Source: Allomuricauda sp.
GTDB lineage: Bacteria > Bacteroidota > Bacteroidia > Flavobacteriales > Flavobacteriaceae
Length of the DNA: 35,354 bases
Assembly (NCBI GenBank): GCA_028284725.1
Contig: JANQRD010000265.1
Coordinates: 1-35,354, forward strand
Direction: 5' to 3'
Of the stretch, positions 1 to 9,082 are shown piece after piece. Both the position numbers and the translations under genes were made by a program. The notes under the pieces are model-generated. The model worked only from the letters and a program-made list of their open reading frames with translations, was not told the DNA's origin and searched no databases. Numbering within the stretch: the stretch's first letter is position 1; each line of letters opens with the position of its first letter.

Positions 1-907
1 CAGCTTTCATATTCAGCGCATCTGTAAAAACCAGTCCCTCAAAACCCAGTTCGTCCCTTAGCACACCAGATACTATTTGTTCGGAAAGTGTGGAAGGTAA
101 TCCTTCCCTAATTTCCAGACTGGGTACATCCAAATGGGCCACCATCACAGAGCTCAGTCCATTTTCAATCAGATTTTTGAAGGGATATAGCTCGATAGAA
201 TCCAACCGATCCTTTGTGGAGTTGATGATGGGCAATGCCTTATGGGAATCCGTGGCTGTATCCCCATGTCCGGGAAAGTGCTTTCCACAAGACAATACCC
301 CTGCACGCTCCATCCCCTCCATAAATGCAACACCTTTTCGACTCACATTTAAGGGGTCCTCCCCAAAGGAACGATTCCCAATTATTGGATTTTTAGGATT
401 ATTGTTTACGTCGATATCCGGAGCAAAATTGATATGGACCCCAAGCCGTTTGGTATGTTTTCCTATCTGAAATCCCACTTTTTCCACAATACAACTGTCC
501 TGAATTGCCCCAAGGGTCATATTCCAAGGGAAAGCATAAGTGGAGTCCAATCGCATGGAGAGCCCCCATTCGGCATCCATTCCGATCAGCAAAGGGATTT
601 TGGAATGGGATTGATAGTCGTTCGTAAGTTCAGCCTGACGTACTGGTCCTCCGGTTGAGAAAATCACCCCTCCAATACCATGTTCCTTTACAAGTGTTTT
701 TATTTTATCGGTAGCGGCTTTTTCCTGGCTTGAGGCCACACTTACCATGAACAGCTGACCAATACGTTCTTCCACGGTCATTTTACTGTATTCGGCCTCT
801 ACCCAACCTTGTTGTTCCAATGAATCAATCGTTACCAATGGATGTTGCTGTCCAAAGGCACTCAAAAAAGACAATAAGAAAAAGGAGAGGTAAAAGTTTA
901 TCCGCAT
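1..907 (-). CDS. Glycoside hydrolase family 3 N-terminal domain protein (beta-N-acetylhexosaminidase-like), partial at left edge
   Basis: Reverse-strand translation from ATG at 907 gives a signal peptide (MRINFYLSFFLLSFLSAFGQQ), then MTVEERIGQLFMVSV, KHTKRLGVHINFAPDIDVNNNPKNPIIGNRSFGEDP and GKHFPGHGDTATDSHKALP, all typical GH3/NagZ motifs. Open at position 1. Confidence 0.93.
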   Translation of the reverse strand, partial: MRINFYLSFFLLSFLSAFGQQHPLVTIDSLEQQGWVEAEYSKMTVEERIGQLFMVSVASSQEKAATDKIKTLVKEHGIGGVIFSTGGPVRQAELTNDYQSHSKIPLLIGMDAEWGLSMRLDSTYAFPWNMTLGAIQDSCIVEKVGFQIGKHTKRLGVHINFAPDIDVNNNPKNPIIGNRSFGEDPLNVSRKGVAFMEGMERAGVLSCGKHFPGHGDTATDSHKALPIINSTKDRLDSIELYPFKNLIENGLSSVMVAHLDVPSLEIREGLPSTLSEQIVSGVLRDELGFEGLVFTDALNMKA

Positions 908-996
908 AAATATCTTGTCTAGGACATCAACTTACAACGGTTAAAAATATTGTATTTCGTCGAAGAAAGCACTGGAATTAAGATAATTTAAGCATC

Positions 997-1482
997 TTAT
1001 TTAATAAATCGTGCATGCCAACTGTCGCTTGCCGGAACTTCCCAGTTCTCTAGATACTCCATTTTTGTGGCCACTAAATTGTTGAATACTATGGTATTTT
1101 TGGAAATGGCCTTTTCCTTAGCCATCTTTTTGAAATCATTTAGGGGTTTGTAAGCCACAAAATCGCCTTGTTTGAACGATACATTCATACGATCCAATAG
1201 AATTACATTGTACTGCTGCTCCAACTGTTGAATAAAATGCACCGAAGCATCGATGGAACAGCCTGAAGCACTGGCATTGCTCTGGTCCAATCCTATAATA
1301 AGAAACCGTTTGTATCGGATTTCGAAACCAGCTTTCAATGCGCTTCCGTGGGCCGTCCACTCCTTAAGGAAATTGCCAAGGCTTTCCTTTACTTCTTCAA
1401 GTTCGGTATCTGTGAAACTTCTGTTGGACTGATAAATCCAGATTCGCGAGGTGTCCGGAAGGGACTCAAAATCAACTAGCAT
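997..1482 (-). CDS. Conserved small Bacteroidota protein, often labelled 'ABC transporter ATPase' (no Walker motifs visible)
   Basis: ORF 997..1500; internal ATG at 1482 gives MLVDFESLPDTSRIWIYQSNRSF..., which matches my memory of the family N-terminus. Start is 1 nt from the stop of the upstream gene. Confidence 0.75.
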   Translation of the reverse strand: MLVDFESLPDTSRIWIYQSNRSFTDTELEEVKESLGNFLKEWTAHGSALKAGFEIRYKRFLIIGLDQSNASASGCSIDASVHFIQQLEQQYNVILLDRMNVSFKQGDFVAYKPLNDFKKMAKEKAISKNTIVFNNLVATKMEYLENWEVPASDSWHARFIK

Positions 1483-1483
1483 C

Positions 1484-2269
1484 CTACAAAGAATTTGCAA
1501 TTAGTTCAGCTACATCCAAAACGGTAACGGTTTCCTCTTTTTCGTGAGCCTTAATTCCGTCGGTCATCATGGTATTGCAGTAAGGACAACCCGTTGCAAT
1601 GATATTGGGATTGGTTTCCAAAGCATCTTTTGTGCGCAACACATTAATGTCCATATCCCCTTTTTCCGGTTCCTTGAACATTTGGGCACCACCTGCACCA
1701 CAACATAAAGCGCTTTTTTTGTGGCGTTTCATCTCAATAATGTCGGCATTGGTTTTCTTGAGAACGTCCCTGGGTGCATCATAAATCGAGTTGCCTCTTC
1801 CCAAATAACATGGGTCGTGAAAGGTAATCCGTTTTTCTTTATAAAATTCACCTTTAAGCGATAGACGTCCATTAGCTATCAGCTCTTTGATGTATTGTGT
1901 ATGGTGAAAAACCTCATAGTTTCCGCCTAAACTTGGATACTCGTTTTTAAGTGTATTGAAAGAATGTGGATCACAGGTTACTATACGTTTTATTTCATAG
2001 CCATTTAAAACTTCAATATTCATCATAGCCTGCATCTGAAACAAGAATTCATTACCAGTGCGTTTGGCCACATCACCCGTACAACTTTCCTCTGGGCCCA
2101 AAACAGCGAAGTCTACATTGGCCTTATTCAGTATTTTCACAAAAGCTCTGGAAATCTTTTTGGCCCTGTCATCATAGCTGCCAGCGGAACCTACCCAAAA
2201 CAATATTTCCGGCTGCTTGCCTTCGGCCATAAATTCTTCCATCGTTTTTACCCTAATTTCCTCACTCAT
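1484..2269 (-). CDS. (Fe-S)-binding protein, HdrB-like with CCG domain
   Basis: HDPCYLGRGN, LCCGAGGAQMF and ATGCPYCNTMM in the C-terminal half match the CCG cysteine-rich domain of HdrB/GlpC-type proteins. Confidence 0.88.
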   Translation of the reverse strand: MSEEIRVKTMEEFMAEGKQPEILFWVGSAGSYDDRAKKISRAFVKILNKANVDFAVLGPEESCTGDVAKRTGNEFLFQMQAMMNIEVLNGYEIKRIVTCDPHSFNTLKNEYPSLGGNYEVFHHTQYIKELIANGRLSLKGEFYKEKRITFHDPCYLGRGNSIYDAPRDVLKKTNADIIEMKRHKKSALCCGAGGAQMFKEPEKGDMDINVLRTKDALETNPNIIATGCPYCNTMMTDGIKAHEKEETVTVLDVAELIANSL

Positions 2270-2279
2270 AGCAGTGGAT

Positions 2280-3602
2280 TTATTCGTTTACCCAGTTTAA
2301 TCGATCCATTTGATTATATGGCCATGGTGCACCATTATTTTCAATATTGGACATCATGTTGTTCAATTCTGAAGGTGCTGCGGACTGCTCCATCACCAAA
2401 AACCTACGCATCTCCAAAATAATGGACAAAGGATCTATGCTCACGGGACAGGCCTCCACGCAAGCATTGCAGGTGGTACAGGCCCAAAGTTCTTCCTTAG
2501 TGATATAGTCGTCCAAAAGTTGTTTTCCATCGGGGACAAACTCACCTTTATTTGCGTCCATGTTTTTTCCGACTTCCTCCAAGCGATCTCGGGTGTCCAT
2601 CATTATTTTACGTGGCGAGAGCTTTTTACCTGTTTGATTGGCAGGACATTCAGAGGTACACCTACCACATTCGGTACAGGTATATGCATTCAAGAGCTGT
2701 ACCCAGTTTAAATCCATCACATCGGAGGCCCCAAACTTTTCTGGTTCCGCGGCATCCTCCGCTGGTGCAGCAAACGGATCTGCGGAGGGGTCTAGCATCA
2801 ATTTCACCTCATTGGTCACCGCTTCCACATTATTGAATTCTCCCTGAGGCCTCAATTTGCCATAATAGGTATTCGGAAAGGCCAATAAAATGTGAAGGTG
2901 CTTGGAGTAGTAGAGATAGTTCAGAAAAGCCAGGATACCCAAAATGTGCAGCCACCATGCCATCCGCTCTACCATAATGATACTCGAAATGGACATTCCC
3001 TCAAACAGCGGAGCAATGAATTGACTTATGGGAAATGCTCCTGCCTGAATGTAATGGTCTGCACCCATCTGTTGCAATTGAAGGTCTGAAGCGTTCATTG
3101 TCAAAAATAAAAGCATCAACACCAATTCAATGTACAGAATCATGTTGCCATCCCTTTCCGGCCACCCCTTCATTTCCGGTTTGATGAACCGTTTCAACTT
3201 GATCACATTCCGTCTCAACCAAAAAACGATTACAGCTACAATAACCAAAAAGGCCAAAATTTCGAAAGACCCTATCAAAAAATCATAGAAAGCACCTAAA
3301 GGGGCAAACACCCTGTGGGTGCCCAAAAGTCCATCAATAATGATCTCCAACACCTCTATGTTGATGATGATAAACCCCACATAAACGATGATGTGCATCA
3401 GCCCAGCTATTGGACGTACCACCATTTTGGTCTGCCCCAAAGCAATTCGGGCCATGTTTTTCCAACGTTGTGGTTTGTTATCGGATACATCGACATCTTT
3501 TCCCAGCTTAATGTTCCTTGTCAGTTTCTTGACATTTCGGGTGAAAAAACCAATGCCAGTCAGCAATGCAATGGCAAAAAGGATATTAGGTAGGTACTCC
3601 AT
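2280..3602 (-). CDS. Membrane-bound 4Fe-4S oxidoreductase (HdrC/DgcB-like)
   Basis: Several hydrophobic TM helices, then two 4Fe-4S motifs CTECGRCTSECPANQ and CTTCNACVEACPVSIDPLS. Confidence 0.88.
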   Translation of the reverse strand: MEYLPNILFAIALLTGIGFFTRNVKKLTRNIKLGKDVDVSDNKPQRWKNMARIALGQTKMVVRPIAGLMHIIVYVGFIIINIEVLEIIIDGLLGTHRVFAPLGAFYDFLIGSFEILAFLVIVAVIVFWLRRNVIKLKRFIKPEMKGWPERDGNMILYIELVLMLLFLTMNASDLQLQQMGADHYIQAGAFPISQFIAPLFEGMSISSIIMVERMAWWLHILGILAFLNYLYYSKHLHILLAFPNTYYGKLRPQGEFNNVEAVTNEVKLMLDPSADPFAAPAEDAAEPEKFGASDVMDLNWVQLLNAYTCTECGRCTSECPANQTGKKLSPRKIMMDTRDRLEEVGKNMDANKGEFVPDGKQLLDDYITKEELWACTTCNACVEACPVSIDPLSIILEMRRFLVMEQSAAPSELNNMMSNIENNGAPWPYNQMDRLNWVNE

Positions 3603-3605
3603 GTA

Positions 3606-4571
3606 TTAATTCTGATTTTGTTCTGCGGGATCGTTCTCGGGCAGTTCGTAATCCTTTTGTTTTTTTCCAAATACAGAGACATTTACATACCGTTTTGGGT
3701 TGAGCCTGAAATCCTGCAATAAAAGATCCAATTGTCGAGAAGCTTCAGTTAAGTTCTCGTAGAGTTTTTCATCATGGGCCAATTTCCCAAGTGACCCCTC
3801 GCCTTTTTCAATCTTGCCCAGTATGGTATTCAATCGCTCAACAGTAGTTTTAAAATTCGAAACGGTTTCGGCTAAACCTGCATTTGCCAAAGAATCGGAA
3901 AGCTTGGAAAAATTGGTGGTTATTTTATCCATGTTTTTCAAGGAACGGTCCAGTTCTCCCTTATTGGAATCGAGCAATATATTGAGCTTATCGGCACTTT
4001 CCTTGAAAGAACTTATTAAATCATTAAGCCCAGCAATACTCTGTTTCAGCTCCCGTTTGGTAGGATCATCCAAAACAGAATTGACGTTCATCAATAGGGT
4101 ATCTGCATGGGATACTGCTCCTTCTACCTTCATTTGTAATGGGGTCAATTTTTCTTGCACCAAGGCAGTAATTCCAGGTTTTGTGCTGGATTGAAGGGTG
4201 TCTCCTGATTGTGCATTTGGAGCACCATCAAAGACAGGGTGTATTTGGATTCCTTTCCCCCCAATAATTCCGGTATCATAAATTTCAGCTTTGCTGTTCT
4301 TGGAGAACTCAAAATCGTTACTGACCGAAAAGGTAACCACTAATTTACCAGAGCTGTCCCTGAATCTTATGCTATTCACGTTGCCCACAGCCAACCCGTT
4401 TATCGTAACCTGGGTGCCCGGTTGAAGGCCTCCAACATGGTCGTATACCGCATAGAACGTTTTGGCATTTTCGAAAAAAGAGGATGATTTTAAATAGTTA
4501 AGCCCAAAAACGAATGCTAGAATTCCTGTGAGTACAATAATCCCAGTCTTAATTTCCCTGGATAGTTTCAA
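3606..4571 (-). CDS. MCE/MlaD family protein
   Basis: N-terminal TM, then FYAVYDHVGGLQPGTQVTINGLAVGNVNSIRF (MCE core), then a long helical C-terminus. Confidence 0.9.
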   Translation of the reverse strand: MKLSREIKTGIIVLTGILAFVFGLNYLKSSSFFENAKTFYAVYDHVGGLQPGTQVTINGLAVGNVNSIRFRDSSGKLVVTFSVSNDFEFSKNSKAEIYDTGIIGGKGIQIHPVFDGAPNAQSGDTLQSSTKPGITALVQEKLTPLQMKVEGAVSHADTLLMNVNSVLDDPTKRELKQSIAGLNDLISSFKESADKLNILLDSNKGELDRSLKNMDKITTNFSKLSDSLANAGLAETVSNFKTTVERLNTILGKIEKGEGSLGKLAHDEKLYENLTEASRQLDLLLQDFRLNPKRYVNVSVFGKKQKDYELPENDPAEQNQN

Positions 4572-4594
4572 AAGGTCCGGTTTTCAGTTCCAAA

Positions 4595-4602
4595 CAAAAT
4601 TA
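4595..4602 (-). promoter_or_regulatory. Putative Bacteroidota -7 element upstream of the MCE gene
   Basis: Reverse strand TAATTTTG (matches TAnnTTTG), 24 nt upstream of the ATG at 4571. No well-spaced -33 element. Confidence 0.4.
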
Positions 4603-4639
4603 GGAATATTTTTGACAAGGCACCCAATGGGATTTATGC

Positions 4640-5845
4640 CTATTTCAACGCTTCTTTTAACGGGACCCGTACCCCATTCTTATAGGCCACAATATAGGAT
4701 GTGGGATATCCTTTGGCGTCAGCCTTGGTTTTAAGCACTTTAGCATCGTTATAGGAAGTGGCCTGTCCGTACATATAACGATAAAGGTTTTTGAAAGGTT
4801 CTTTGGATAGCATATCCAACCCATTGAAATTCTCTCCTCTTAAGGGAATGTTTCTAGCACTGGCCATAAGCTGCACCTTGAAAATAACATCACTTTTTGG
4901 AGCAGTAACTGTTTTTGGCTGTGTTGTGGCCACAGCTTCCTTTGTAGGGGTTTTTACGTCAGATTTTGTTTCTGTTTCTGATTTTTCACCTTCTTTTTTG
5001 GTGGTCATATGTACAGCTCCTGATGAATCTTCAATAACAACCGGAGTATCGTCCACATCAAGTCCGTTTGCAATGTCATTTTTATAGGCAAGTATGGCTT
5101 CAGCAATCGCCTTGCCCATTTCGGCCTGTCCTTTTTTGGAATTTAAATAGCCTCCTTCATTCTTATTGGTCAAAAAACCTGCCTCTACAAGTACACTGGG
5201 CATAAAGGTTTGGTGCAAAACAATAAACCCTGCCTGCTTGACCTTCCTGTCTTTTCGCTTCAATTTTTTAGTGAAGTTATCCTGAAGCTTTTTGCCCAGT
5301 AAAATGCTTTGGTCCAAAAACTCCTCCTGCATTATGGTAAGTCCTATAACAGATTCCGGAGAGTTGATATCATATTCTGCATAGCGCTGTGCATAGTTGT
5401 CTTCCAAATAAATTACTGAGTTTTCCCTTTTAGCCACTTCGAAGTTTTGTCGGTTTGCATGCAATCCCAACACAAACGTACCTGCTCCATATGCATCGGA
5501 ACTGTGGGAATCGCAATGCACCGAAACAAAGAGGTCTGCATTGGCTTGATTAGCTATCTCACCTCGCACAAAAAGATCCACAAAGGAATCATCTTTCCGT
5601 GTATAGATCACCTTTACATCAGGATTTTTCTCCAACTGTTTTCCGGCTTCCAACACTATGGCCAAAGCAATGTTCTTCTCGAGGTACCCATTTCCCAAAT
5701 TCCCGGGATCGTGCCCGCCGTGTCCTGCATCCAGCACAACAACAAATTTATCCTTGGGGGGTACTTCGGTATTATTTTTGGTAAATGAAGTCAAAGGAAA
5801 GACGAGGAGGAGAAAAACAAGAAATGTCGACCAACTTTTATCCAT
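4640..5845 (-). CDS. N-acetylmuramoyl-L-alanine amidase with C-terminal SPOR-like region
   Basis: KFVVVLDAGHGGHDPGNLG, SVHCDSHSSDAYGAGTFVLG and PSVLVEAGFLTNKNEGGYL (Amidase_3); C-terminus FKVQLMASARNI...SYNDAKVLKTKADAKGYPTSYIVAYKNG resembles SPOR. ATG at 5845 (MDKSWSTFLVFLLLVFPLTSF) chosen over the ORF start at 6025 because of the signal peptide. Confidence 0.92.
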   Translation of the reverse strand: MDKSWSTFLVFLLLVFPLTSFTKNNTEVPPKDKFVVVLDAGHGGHDPGNLGNGYLEKNIALAIVLEAGKQLEKNPDVKVIYTRKDDSFVDLFVRGEIANQANADLFVSVHCDSHSSDAYGAGTFVLGLHANRQNFEVAKRENSVIYLEDNYAQRYAEYDINSPESVIGLTIMQEEFLDQSILLGKKLQDNFTKKLKRKDRKVKQAGFIVLHQTFMPSVLVEAGFLTNKNEGGYLNSKKGQAEMGKAIAEAILAYKNDIANGLDVDDTPVVIEDSSGAVHMTTKKEGEKSETETKSDVKTPTKEAVATTQPKTVTAPKSDVIFKVQLMASARNIPLRGENFNGLDMLSKEPFKNLYRYMYGQATSYNDAKVLKTKADAKGYPTSYIVAYKNGVRVPLKEALK

Positions 5846-5921
5846 AAGAACCGAGTAATTATAGTGTTCCGTATTGGTTAAAAATATTGTAATCCCCAAT
5901 AAGCGGAAGAAAAAATATATG

Positions 5922-5929
5922 TAAGTTTG
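5922..5929 (+). promoter_or_regulatory. Putative -7 element for lptD
   Basis: TAAGTTTG (TAnnTTTG) in the 130-nt divergent intergenic region, 47 nt before the lptD start. Confidence 0.45.
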
Positions 5930-5975
5930 AGCCCAAAAACTGAGCCAAACTAGCACAAAAATAGGATTTATCACG

Positions 5976-8672
5976 TTGCAATCAAACAAACACCTTTTAG
6001 TTTTCCTATTTGTTCTCCTTGGCATAGCTGCCCGACTTTCGGCTCAGGAAGACCCTATTACCCCCTTGCCCATCAAGGCTATACAAGACAGTATTACCGC
6101 TCCGCTGCTACCTCCGAACATTCTCAACGATTCCATTGTAAGGGATTCCATTGAGGTGGATTCTGTACCTGGAAAACAACCGCTTTTACTTGACAAAATA
6201 AAGTACAGGGCCAAAGATTATGTGAAACTCAGCCAAAAGGAAAACAAAATTTACCTATATGATGAAGCCGAAATTTATTATCAAGATACAGAGTTAAAAG
6301 CGGGGATCATCATTATGGATTACATAAAAAACGAGGTCTATGCAGGGAGGATCAAAGATTCCACAGGAACGTATTCACAGCTTCCTTTCTTCAAACAGGG
6401 TACCAACGAGGTGAGACCCGATTCCATTCGGTTTAATTTTGATACCCAAAAAGCACTTATATGGAACTCCCGTACCGAACAACAAGCCGGTTTGGGGCAG
6501 TTGGGCAGCGATGCGATGAAGGTGTATGCTGAAATCACAAAAAAAGAAAACGATTCTGTCTATTTTTTAAGTGAAGGAAAGTTGACAACCTCAAAGGACA
6601 CCGTAGATCCAGATTACTATATCAGGATACGGAAGGCCAAGTTTGTACCAAAGAAAAAGATCATAGCAGGCTTTAGCAATATTTACATTGTCGATGTCCC
6701 AACCCCAATAGCTTTGCCCTTTGCCTATTTTCCACTCACTACCGGTCGTACTGCGGGACTGATTTTTCCCACTTTTGGTAATGATCCCCAAAGGGGTTAT
6801 TTCATTCAGAATGGGGGATATTACCTACCCATAAATGAGTATGTGGACTTGAGCGTTACAGGAGATTTCTATACCAACGGAAGCTACGGTTTTCGAGGAC
6901 AGTCCATCTATTCAAAACGCTATAAATTTCGGGGGAACATCAATTTTAGTTTTGAGAACCTTATCCAAAGCCAAAAGGGATTTGACGATTTCAGTAGAAC
7001 CAGTAACTACAATATTCAAATTCGACACTCTCAGGATTCCAAGGCCAATCCAAATTCCCGATTCTCAGCCTCGGTGAATTTGGGGAGTAGTCAGTTCTTT
7101 ACCAACTCCCTCAACCAGATAAACCGATCCAATACACAGACCAATACCTTTGCTTCGTCCATAAGCTATTCGAAAACGTTTCCCGCCTACCCCTCTGTGA
7201 ATGCCAGTATGACCCTGACACATACACAAAACTCCAGAACACAGGCAATACAAATGTCATTACCGACCTTTCAGGCCAGTATGGAACGTATATTTCCATT
7301 CGCCAAACGGGATGGCATCAAAAAGGGAATCGTGCAAAATGTCAATTTTCAGTATGATGTAAATGCGCAGAATAGCATTACAACCACCGAGGAGGATTTT
7401 TTTACCAGTGAAATGTTCGATAATGCGCGAATTGGAGCTCGCCACCGTATACCCATTGGCACAAACTTTAAAGTAGCGAAATACCTCAGTGTAAGTTTGA
7501 CCGGTAGTTATGAGGACGTGTGGGCATTGGAAACTATCAGCAGGCGTTTTGATGAGGAGGAACAAGAGTTAGTCACTGATACGATTGCGGGATTCGATCG
7601 ATTTAACAGATACAGTTTAGGTACCAGCATTGGAACAGTGCTCTATGGAACCTTCAACTTTGGGGAAGACAAAAAAATACAGGCTATACGTCACGTTATA
7701 CGTCCATCGATAAGCTACAGCTACGCGCCTTCCTTTGAGCAGTTTTACGATACCTATACCGACGGTGATGGTGAAGAAGTGCAGTTTACTCCGTTTGAGA
7801 CCAGTCTTTATGGTAGGCCTTCGTTGGGAAAGACCAATTCTGTCAGTTTTTCATTGCAAAATACACTGGAGGCGAAGGTGAGGGACAAAGACTCGACAGC
7901 AACCGAACCCCGAAAAGTCAGTATTCTTAGCAATCTTACCCTGTCCACGAGCTATAATTTTGAGGCTGATTCATTAAAATTGAGTCCTGTCAGTTTGAAT
8001 GGAGCTACTGAAATCATCAAAAATGTTCCCATCAATTTTGCAGCGACATTGGACCCCTATGCGATAGACAACAACGGAAGAAGAATCAACACCTTCAATA
8101 TTAATAATGGCGGGGGATTGTTTCGGTTGACCTCTGCCCGAATCAATACTGGTTTTTCCCTGAACAGTGATATGTTTAAAAAAGGTGGTGGGAAAAAGCG
8201 GGAGTCCACAGAATCACAAGATCCCAATTATGGTGCAAACCCGTTCGAACTTGATGGAGCTCGCGATGGAGAACCTTTTTTCAAAAGGGAAGAAGACGGA
8301 ACTGATGATGATGAAGAAAGACCCATCTACAACAACAAGCTTCCGTGGGATATGCGCTTTACCTATGTGGCCACTTACAACAATAGCAACCGGCAACGAG
8401 AAATAACCAACCATTCCCTCATGTTTTCGGGTAACATACAACTCTCGCCCAAATGGGAAGTTGGATTTAACTCGGGCTATGATATCAGAAACAAAGGTTT
8501 TGCGGATACGCGATTAAACTTTAAAAGGGACTTGGGCAGTTTCCGCCTAAGTTTCGACTGGACACCCTTCGGGAGATTTGAGCGATGGTACTTCTTTATT
8601 GGGATAAAGAGTTCCATCCTAAGTGATTTGAAATGGGAGAACAGAAGTCAACCATTTAGCAGTGTACGATAA
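5976..8672 (+). CDS. lptD: LPS-assembly outer membrane protein LptD, TTG start
   Basis: Signal peptide, OstA-like domain (IYLYDEAEIYYQDTELKAGIIIMDY), then a long beta-barrel rich in alternating aromatic/polar strands, including the conserved FPLTTGRTAGLIFPTFG segment. Confidence 0.88.
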   Translation: MQSNKHLLVFLFVLLGIAARLSAQEDPITPLPIKAIQDSITAPLLPPNILNDSIVRDSIEVDSVPGKQPLLLDKIKYRAKDYVKLSQKENKIYLYDEAEIYYQDTELKAGIIIMDYIKNEVYAGRIKDSTGTYSQLPFFKQGTNEVRPDSIRFNFDTQKALIWNSRTEQQAGLGQLGSDAMKVYAEITKKENDSVYFLSEGKLTTSKDTVDPDYYIRIRKAKFVPKKKIIAGFSNIYIVDVPTPIALPFAYFPLTTGRTAGLIFPTFGNDPQRGYFIQNGGYYLPINEYVDLSVTGDFYTNGSYGFRGQSIYSKRYKFRGNINFSFENLIQSQKGFDDFSRTSNYNIQIRHSQDSKANPNSRFSASVNLGSSQFFTNSLNQINRSNTQTNTFASSISYSKTFPAYPSVNASMTLTHTQNSRTQAIQMSLPTFQASMERIFPFAKRDGIKKGIVQNVNFQYDVNAQNSITTTEEDFFTSEMFDNARIGARHRIPIGTNFKVAKYLSVSLTGSYEDVWALETISRRFDEEEQELVTDTIAGFDRFNRYSLGTSIGTVLYGTFNFGEDKKIQAIRHVIRPSISYSYAPSFEQFYDTYTDGDGEEVQFTPFETSLYGRPSLGKTNSVSFSLQNTLEAKVRDKDSTATEPRKVSILSNLTLSTSYNFEADSLKLSPVSLNGATEIIKNVPINFAATLDPYAIDNNGRRINTFNINNGGGLFRLTSARINTGFSLNSDMFKKGGGKKRESTESQDPNYGANPFELDGARDGEPFFKREEDGTDDDEERPIYNNKLPWDMRFTYVATYNNSNRQREITNHSLMFSGNIQLSPKWEVGFNSGYDIRNKGFADTRLNFKRDLGSFRLSFDWTPFGRFERWYFFIGIKSSILSDLKWENRSQPFSSVR

Positions 8673-8701
8673 CACAAAGCATTACTTTAATAAAAAACAT
8701 C

Positions 8702-9082
8702 ATGAAAAAAATCATCAACACCCCAAATGCTCCGGCGCCCATTGGTCCATATAATCAAGCAGTACTTATTAAGGATACGCTTTATATTTCAGGACAGATT
8801 CCTATCGATCCAAAAACAGGAGACCTGATTGAAGGGGACATAAAACTGGAAACCAAACAGTCCATGGAAAATTTGAAGGCGATTCTGCAAGAAGCCGAAA
8901 TGACCTTTGACCATGTGGTAAAAACCTCAATTTTTATCAAGGATATGCACCAGTTTTCTGAAATAAATGAAGTTTATGGTAGTTATTTCGATCCAGAGAC
9001 AGCCCCTGCACGGGAAACGGTGGAAGTTGCCAATCTTCCAAAGTTTGTAAATGTTGAAATCTCTATGATTGCCGTTAAATAG
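8702..9082 (+). CDS. ridA: RidA family protein (reactive enamine/imine deaminase)
   Basis: NAPAPIGPYNQAV, LYISGQIPIDPKTGDLI and APARETVEVANLPKFVNVEISMIAV are RidA/YjgF hallmarks. Confidence 0.95.
   Translation: MKKIINTPNAPAPIGPYNQAVLIKDTLYISGQIPIDPKTGDLIEGDIKLETKQSMENLKAILQEAEMTFDHVVKTSIFIKDMHQFSEINEVYGSYFDPETAPARETVEVANLPKFVNVEISMIAVK

Noticed and set aside
90-658. Plus-strand ORFs of 126 and 74 aa at the left edge
   Set aside because: Antisense to a clear GH3 coding sequence.
3814-4194. 126-aa plus-strand ORF
   Set aside because: Antisense to the MCE protein gene; hydrophobic Ser/Leu-rich shadow.
5846-6025. 60-aa N-terminal extension of the amidase in the ORF track
   Set aside because: Would overlap lptD and precede a clear signal peptide starting at 5845.
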